Assembly (NCBI GenBank): GCA_026388095.1
Contig: JAPLKL010000044.1
Span: 129,993-193,992, forward strand
Source: Elusimicrobiota bacterium
Lineage (GTDB): Bacteria; Elusimicrobiota; Elusimicrobia; UBA1565; UBA9628
DNA: 64,000 bases
Direction: 5' to 3'
This document shows positions 59,357-64,000 of the stretch, piece after piece (position 1 is the first letter of the stretch; each line of letters opens with the position of its first letter). The notes beneath the pieces were generated by a model. The model searched no databases. It was not told where the DNA came from and saw only the letters and a list, made by a program, of their open reading frames with translations. Both the position numbers and the translations under genes were made by a program.

Positions 59357-60850
59357 TCAGCCGAGGTGCGGCAGGTGCGCCTGGCGCAGCACGGATTTCT
59401 TGGAGCCGTAGAGGAAGTAGATGACCAGGCCGACCACCAGCCAGCCCCCGAAGCGGACCCAGTTCATCCAGCCCAGGCCCAGCATGAGGTAGAGGCAGAA
59501 GGCGATGCCCAGAACGGGCATGGTCGCGCCGCCGGGCACGCGGAAGGGCCGGTGGCGGTGGGGTTCCTTGTAGCGCAGGATGATGACCCCGATGCAGACC
59601 AGCACGAAGGCGAAGAGGGTGCCGATGTTGCAGAGGTTGGCCATCTCGTCTATGTTGCACACCGCGGAGAGCAGGCCCACGATCACGCCGGTCCAGATGG
59701 TGGTGACGTAAGGGGTCTTGAAGCGCGGGTGGACTTTGGCGAAGTATTGGGGCAGCAGGCCGTCGCGGCTCATGGCGAAGAAGATTCGGGGCTGGCCCAT
59801 CTGGAAGACCAGCAGGACCGCGGTGTGCGCGATGACCGAGCCCAGGGAGATGATGCCGATGAGCCAGACCGGGGAGCGGTTGTACTCCAGGGCCGCGACC
59901 AGAGGCTCGGCGATCTTGCTCTTGAGTTCCATGACCGGTATCATCCCGGTCAGGGCCACGGTCACCAGGATATAGACCACGGTGCAGATGGCCAGAGAGC
60001 CGATGATCCCTAAGGGCATGTCGCGCTTGGGGTCCTTGGTCTCCTCGGCCACGGTGGAGACAGCGTCGAAGCCGATGTAGGCGAAGAATACCGTGGCCGC
60101 GCCCACCTGGATGCCCTTCCAGCCGCCGGGTGCGAAGGGCCTCCAGTACTCGGGGTGGAAGTAATGGATTCCCACCCCGATGAAGATGGCCAACACCACC
60201 AGCTTGAGGCCCACCATCACGTTGTTGAAGGCTGTGCTCTCCTTGATGCCGATGACCAGCAGGACCGTCAGGGCCAAGACGATGCATAGGGCGGGCAGGT
60301 TGAAGACCACGGGCAGGCCCAGCACGTGCGGCACCGCAGCCAGGTCCAGGCCCTTCTGCACGAAGGTGCGGTAGTCGATGCGCAGCCAGATGGGGATGTC
60401 CCAGCCGAAGGCGGACTTGACGAAGTCGCAGAAGTAGCCGGCCCAGGAGATGGCCACGGCCACGTTGCCGATGGCGTATTCCAGGATGAGGTCCCAGCCG
60501 ATGATCCAGGCCACCAGCTCGCCCATGGTGGCGTAGGAGTAGGTGTAGGCGCTTCCCGATATGGGGACCATGGCCGCCAGTTCCGCGTAGCACAGGGCCG
60601 TGAACCCGCAGGCGATGGCGGTGATGATGAAGGAGATGATGAGCGCCGGCCCGGCCGGGTAGCCGCTGGAGGCCCCGACCGCGGCCTCGCCCACCATGGC
60701 GAAGATGCCGGCGCCGATGACCGCGCCGATGCCCACCATGGTCACGTCCAACGGGCCCAGCACGCGCGCCAGCTTGTGGCCGCGGACCTCGGACTCGTGG
60801 ATGATGGCGTCGATGGACTTGATACGCCGCAGCCCGCGCCAGCGGTTCAT
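59357..60850 (-). CDS. APC-superfamily amino-acid permease (cationic amino-acid type)
   Basis: A 497-residue inner-membrane transporter with about 12 helices plus two extra. VGIGAVIGAGIFAMVGE (helix 1, the unwound binding site) and FFAYIGFDAVSTVAEETKDPKRDMP are APC hallmarks; the pattern is closest to YfnA/CAT-type carriers of cationic or neutral amino acids. Its start overlaps the stop of the ferredoxin gene upstream (ATGA). It fits an organism feeding on amino acids. The exact substrate cannot be inferred. Confidence 0.9.
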   Translation of the reverse strand: MNRWRGLRRIKSIDAIIHESEVRGHKLARVLGPLDVTMVGIGAVIGAGIFAMVGEAAVGASSGYPAGPALIISFIITAIACGFTALCYAELAAMVPISGSAYTYSYATMGELVAWIIGWDLILEYAIGNVAVAISWAGYFCDFVKSAFGWDIPIWLRIDYRTFVQKGLDLAAVPHVLGLPVVFNLPALCIVLALTVLLVIGIKESTAFNNVMVGLKLVVLAIFIGVGIHYFHPEYWRPFAPGGWKGIQVGAATVFFAYIGFDAVSTVAEETKDPKRDMPLGIIGSLAICTVVYILVTVALTGMIPVMELKSKIAEPLVAALEYNRSPVWLIGIISLGSVIAHTAVLLVFQMGQPRIFFAMSRDGLLPQYFAKVHPRFKTPYVTTIWTGVIVGLLSAVCNIDEMANLCNIGTLFAFVLVCIGVIILRYKEPHRHRPFRVPGGATMPVLGIAFCLYLMLGLGWMNWVRFGGWLVVGLVIYFLYGSKKSVLRQAHLPHLG

Positions 60851-61137
60851 GCCCCGAGCCCCTTCAGAATCTCGGGGACGTCGGCGGCGCCGACGCCGGA
60901 GCGCCACTCCCCTTCCGGATAGATGAGCACGTTGGGCCCGTGCGCGCAGAGGCCCAGGCAGCCGGAGCGCGTCACTCGGACATTTCCCTTGAGCCCGGCT
61001 AGGGCCACGCCTTCCTTGAGCTTGGTCCAGACTTCGTCGCCGCCCCGGCCGGGATTGGCGCAGGCCTGGCGGCCGTCCGTGCGCGCGTTGGTGCACACGC
61101 AGACGAACTTCCGGTAAGGGGCGGGCCTGGCCAGCAT
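60847..61137 (-). CDS. Thioredoxin-like [2Fe-2S] ferredoxin
   Basis: A 96-residue protein. Cysteines in CVCTNARTDGRQAC and GCLGLCAHGPNVL match thioredoxin-fold [2Fe-2S] ferredoxins, such as those associated with formate dehydrogenase or hydrogenase NuoE-like subunits. VLIYPEGEW is a conserved ending. It overlaps the permease gene by 4 bases, so it belongs to that transcript. The electron partner is not visible nearby. Confidence 0.85.
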   Translation of the reverse strand: MLARPAPYRKFVCVCTNARTDGRQACANPGRGGDEVWTKLKEGVALAGLKGNVRVTRSGCLGLCAHGPNVLIYPEGEWRSGVGAADVPEILKGLGA

Positions 61138-61168
61138 CGGGCTATCCTAGCAAATCAATCGAGCGCCG

Positions 61169-61708
61169 CTATTGGCGGACCGCCTGCTTCTGCGGCGCGG
61201 CCTTGAGCGCCCGCTCGATGTCCGTATCATAGATGAAGCTCGGGCTGATCTTGAGCCTGATCTGGCCCTGCGGGTCTATGATGAAGACCTCGGGGATGCC
61301 GGTGACTTTCAAGGCGTGCTGGAGGCCGGAGGCCTCGTCGATGCCGACCCAGCCGGTGATGGGGTGGTCCTTGAGGAAGCGCTCGACTTTCTCGCGCGGC
61401 TCGTTGGTCACGGAGATGAACACCACGGGGCGCTCCTGGAACTTGGCGCGCATCTTGTTCATGTGCGGGATGGTCTCGCGGCAGGTGGGGCACCAGGTGG
61501 CCCAGAACTCCAGGACCACCGCGCGTCCGCGCAGCTCGCTCAAGGAGCCCAGCGCCGCGGCCGGCGCCTGGAGCAGGACGGGTATCCCTGCCTCGGGAGC
61601 GGGGCCCAGGGGCTTGGGCGGCGCCGCGCAGCGTTCGAAGGTCAGCAGGCTCAGGAGCAGGGCGCCCGCCAGGAGAAGGATGAGGATGGCGGCGTCGGAA
61701 CGGTCCAT
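61169..61708 (-). CDS. Membrane-anchored TlpA/ResA-type thioredoxin
   Basis: A 179-residue periplasm-facing thiol oxidoreductase. An N-terminal anchor (ILILLLAGALLLSLL) precedes the thioredoxin domain with active site WCPTC in EFWATWCPTCRET and GIPEVFIIDPQG carrying the cis-Pro. Such proteins keep cytochrome or envelope disulfides reduced. A gap of 9 bases separates it from the isomerase-like gene upstream on the same strand. Confidence 0.9.
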   Translation of the reverse strand: MDRSDAAILILLLAGALLLSLLTFERCAAPPKPLGPAPEAGIPVLLQAPAAALGSLSELRGRAVVLEFWATWCPTCRETIPHMNKMRAKFQERPVVFISVTNEPREKVERFLKDHPITGWVGIDEASGLQHALKVTGIPEVFIIDPQGQIRLKISPSFIYDTDIERALKAAPQKQAVRQ

Positions 61709-61717
61709 GCCCGGGGC

Positions 61718-63055
61718 TCAGTCCCCGCGCGGAGCCGGTATGCCCACCAGCAGCAGCGAGGCCGGTCCGTCCGCGGCCAAGGCGCAGCTTTCCTGCAGGT
61801 CCGCCGGCACGAAGGCCGGGGCCGAGGGTGCCAGCCGCCAGGCGCGGCCGCGGTAGTCCAGCCGGGCCCGGCCCGAGAGGACCACGAGATGCTGGAAGGT
61901 CCGGGCCGCGGGGACGGTCCAGCGGCCCCCTTCCGCCAGGTCCAAGCGGCGGACCGTGAAGAAGGGCCACAGGGCCGGCCGGTCCAGGAGCTTCCAGAGC
62001 CGGCAGCGCCTGGCTCCCGCGCCGGGGTCCAGGGCTTGGGGCCGGCAGCGGATGCCGGACACCGTGGTGACCGAGAAGTCGATGCCTTCCATGCGGCGCC
62101 GCAGGGCGGCGTCGGTCAGGCCGAGAGCGGGATGCCCCTTGCGGAAGCGCGCGCCCTTCAGCCAGACGAAGGGAGTGAAGAAGTCGGCCACGCTGTAAGT
62201 GCAGTCCGAGCTCTGCTGGACCTCGGCCAGGCGCAGGTGCTTGCCCTCCGGCAGGGGCATCCAGACCTCGCTCTTGGGGGCCGCGGCGGCGCAGAGGCCC
62301 TGGCGCGCTTGGCTCAGCTTCTTGACCGCGCGGCCGCCTCCGGCCAGGATGAATTCCTGGAGCGCCTCCTGAGTGGGGTCCTGGGGATGGAACTGCAGGG
62401 AAAGGCCGAAGAGAGCGTGGATGAGGCCGGCCTTGATCATGAGGAGATTGCCCGTCTCCTGGCGCAGGTCCACCTCGTTGAGCACCCGGACCATGCGGTG
62501 GTGGCTGCGGCGCAGGTCCTCGGCCAACTGGGCGAGCTCCTCCCGGTCCATCCGGCAGTAGCGGCCCATGGCCCGGGTGAAGGAGCGGTCGCGGGCGGGC
62601 GCCGCCTCCCAGCCGGCCAAGGCCCGGTCCGAGGCCCAGGCTTCGTAGACCCTCTCGAAGCCGTGGAAGGCCCGCTCGTCGGGGAGGCGCAGGCCGCGGC
62701 GCAGGGCCGCGAGCAGGTCCTGCTCACGGCAGATCCAGGACAGGAACTCCTGGGGCCGCACCAAGGTGGAGAAGCCGATGTGGGCGATGGGGGGGAAATC
62801 CGTGCGGATGAATTTGGCGAAGACGGGCAGGTCGGGGCCGAAGAGGCGGCGCGACCAGGCGCCCAGCAGCTGCGGCCTGCGGCGCAGGACCTGAGCCAGA
62901 GTCCGCTTCTTGGAGACCCCGGCCGGGAACTCGGGCCGGGTCGAGTTGAGCCAGAGCTCCTCGCCCCAGGCCTTGATCGCGCGGCGGGAGATCAGCTTCA
63001 GGGGCGCTGCGGCCTTTGGGTCGGGCATGGTGCGTTCCCATTCTACTTGTTTCAT
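61718..63055 (-). CDS. Divergent phosphomannose-isomerase-like (ManA type I) cupin protein
   Basis: A 445-residue protein. AWGEELWLNSTRPEFPAG near the start, then LSLQFHPQ, KSEVWMPLPEGKHLRLAEVQQSSDCTYSV (two blocks) and the C-terminal cupin (LVVLSGRARLDYRGRAWRL, FVPADLQ) follow the layout of type I phosphomannose isomerase, which interconverts mannose-6-P and fructose-6-P with zinc. The metal motif Q.H is recognisable in LQFHPQ, but other ligands are not clear, so activity may differ. Start 63055 chosen. Linked with the TlpA-like gene. Confidence 0.6.
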   Translation of the reverse strand: MKQVEWERTMPDPKAAAPLKLISRRAIKAWGEELWLNSTRPEFPAGVSKKRTLAQVLRRRPQLLGAWSRRLFGPDLPVFAKFIRTDFPPIAHIGFSTLVRPQEFLSWICREQDLLAALRRGLRLPDERAFHGFERVYEAWASDRALAGWEAAPARDRSFTRAMGRYCRMDREELAQLAEDLRRSHHRMVRVLNEVDLRQETGNLLMIKAGLIHALFGLSLQFHPQDPTQEALQEFILAGGGRAVKKLSQARQGLCAAAAPKSEVWMPLPEGKHLRLAEVQQSSDCTYSVADFFTPFVWLKGARFRKGHPALGLTDAALRRRMEGIDFSVTTVSGIRCRPQALDPGAGARRCRLWKLLDRPALWPFFTVRRLDLAEGGRWTVPAARTFQHLVVLSGRARLDYRGRAWRLAPSAPAFVPADLQESCALAADGPASLLLVGIPAPRGD

Positions 63056-63183
63056 CCTTGGGCCGGAAGGGCCGCAAGGCCTATTTGTCGGGAGCTTGAC
63101 GGGAGTAGGACGCAAGGGCTATAGTGGCGGTGAGGCGTAAGCTCAGGAAGGATCCGGCTCGGGGACTGCGCCTTCAGCATGCC

Positions 63184-63945
63184 ATGAGCAAGATAATGAT
63201 CATTGACGCGGAGGGGCCTCTGGGCGACGTCTTGAAGGCCGCCCTGTCCCAGGCCGGGCACGAGGTGGCGGCCACGACGGACGGGATGGCCGCGGTCGAG
63301 GCTTACAAACACGACCGTCCGGATGTCGTGCTCTTGGACCGGGACATGCCGGAGCTGCTGGGCTCCAGAGTCCTGCGTTCTCTTAAAGGTATCGACCCGC
63401 AGGCCAACGTCCTCATGCTCTACAGGGACATCGATCCCGAGAGCGAGGTCGAATACCGGCGCATAGGAGCCCGCATCTTCTTGTCCAAAGCCGTCGGTAT
63501 CGACACCCTGCTCCATGTGGTCAAGCGCAGCCTGAAGCTGGGATCAGGAGCGAGCGGCTACGACGGTTCCGACCAGATAGGCAAATCGGAGGTCCTGGTC
63601 ATCGATGATGATGTCAACGTCAGGGACACGCTGAAGCCATTCCTGGAAGGCAAGGGCTATGAAGTCAGCACGGCCAAGGACGGAGAAGACGCTCTGCGCA
63701 TCATGAGGAGCAGCCGGCCTCGGATGATCCTATTGGACGTGAAGATGCCGAAGATGAACGGCGTCGAAGCCCTGCAGGCGATCCGGCGGATCAATACGCA
63801 AGTCCCGATCTTGATGATCACGGGCCAGGATGACTTGGAGACGGTGCGCGAATGCATGCGGCTGGGCGCCTTTGACTATATGATCAAGCCTCTCAATTTG
63901 GAATATCTAGAGACGATCGTCTGGGGCAAGCTGCTTTCCATATAG
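63184..63945 (+). CDS. Response regulator with two receiver domains and no output domain
   Basis: A 253-residue signalling protein. The first receiver domain (about residues 3-118) has phospho-acceptor D52 in LLDRDMP but only one acid in the usual pair (IIDAEG). The second (about 136-253) is canonical: VIDDDVN, D185 in LLDVKMP, MITGQDD and YMIKPLN. Without a DNA-binding domain it probably relays phosphate or alters a partner protein, as in stalked-cell or chemotaxis-like circuits. Start 63184 is preferred over an upstream GTG because receiver homology starts there. The partner kinase is not in view. Confidence 0.88.
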   Translation: MSKIMIIDAEGPLGDVLKAALSQAGHEVAATTDGMAAVEAYKHDRPDVVLLDRDMPELLGSRVLRSLKGIDPQANVLMLYRDIDPESEVEYRRIGARIFLSKAVGIDTLLHVVKRSLKLGSGASGYDGSDQIGKSEVLVIDDDVNVRDTLKPFLEGKGYEVSTAKDGEDALRIMRSSRPRMILLDVKMPKMNGVEALQAIRRINTQVPILMITGQDDLETVRECMRLGAFDYMIKPLNLEYLETIVWGKLLSI

Positions 63946-64000
63946 ATCGGGGCGGTTCCTCATCACCCGTCACAACCCTGTCGCTTGGAGGATCCGTTCG

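Overview
The window is GC-rich (mostly 65-70 percent) bacterial chromosome with densely packed genes, many sharing 4-base start/stop overlaps. It has two tRNA genes, no rRNA, no CRISPR array and no recognisable transposase or integrase. The gene set suggests an anaerobic or fermentative Gram-negative-type bacterium: 2-oxoacid:ferredoxin oxidoreductase, oxygen-sensitive class I fumarase, several ferredoxin-like proteins, carbamate kinase, lipoproteins and a class A penicillin-binding protein. The large secreted-then-multi-membrane protein at 34623-38036 recalls the unusual proteins of Elusimicrobiota, but this assignment is tentative and rests on style, not on a marker gene.

Layout. 1-4.4 kb: a GH26-type glycosidase, a low-GC AAA ATPase between two similar terminator hairpins, tRNA-Asp and tRNA-Val, and two small secreted proteins. 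4.5-8.6 kb: bioY, a CHASE2 Ser/Thr kinase and a PP2C phosphatase in one overlapping run. 8.7-13.8 kb: korA-korB-sucC-sucD, which converts 2-oxoglutarate to succinate with reduced ferredoxin and ATP/GTP. 13.8-25.6 kb: envelope genes (a coiled-coil protein, a lipoprotein, a PBP1A-type protein, three polytopic glycosyltransferase or membrane proteins, a CHAP-like secreted protein). 25.7-29.5 kb: cysS, a TrmH-type methyltransferase, a zinc transporter and thiamine pyrophosphokinase. 29.5-30.7 kb: a low-GC accessory patch with a BrnT/BrnA toxin-antitoxin pair, an integron attC-like site and a secreted ankyrin protein. 30.7-38 kb: a P-loop protein, a membrane transporter and fumarase in one overlapping run, then the very large membrane protein.

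38.2-48.1 kb is the most interesting block. It holds pyrB, two further carbamoyltransferases of the YgeW/N-acetylornithine type, two YgeY-type M20 hydrolases, carbamate kinase, a threonine synthase and a second PLP enzyme, arranged around a divergent promoter region. In known bacteria ygeW, ygeY, carbamate kinase and a PLP ammonia-lyase travel with purine/urate catabolism and selenium-dependent hydroxylase genes. Here those hydroxylases are absent and the carbamoyltransferase and the hydrolase are each doubled. I infer a catabolic route in which a ureido compound is phosphorolysed to carbamoyl phosphate, carbamate kinase makes ATP, and PLP enzymes remove ammonia from the remaining amino acid.

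48.1-64 kb: a 46-residue ORF translationally coupled to a nucleotidyltransferase (possible toxin-antitoxin), a GH13 lipoprotein, an M14 carboxypeptidase, an MFS exporter, a ferredoxin-nitroreductase, two lower-GC repeat proteins (TPR and Sel1), then a reverse-strand run of an iron-sulfur protein, amino-acid permease, 2Fe-2S ferredoxin, TlpA-like thioredoxin and a phosphomannose-isomerase-like protein, and finally a double receiver-domain regulator. Several genes have a -10-like hexamer only 4-10 bases before ATG and no Shine-Dalgarno, so leaderless transcription looks common.
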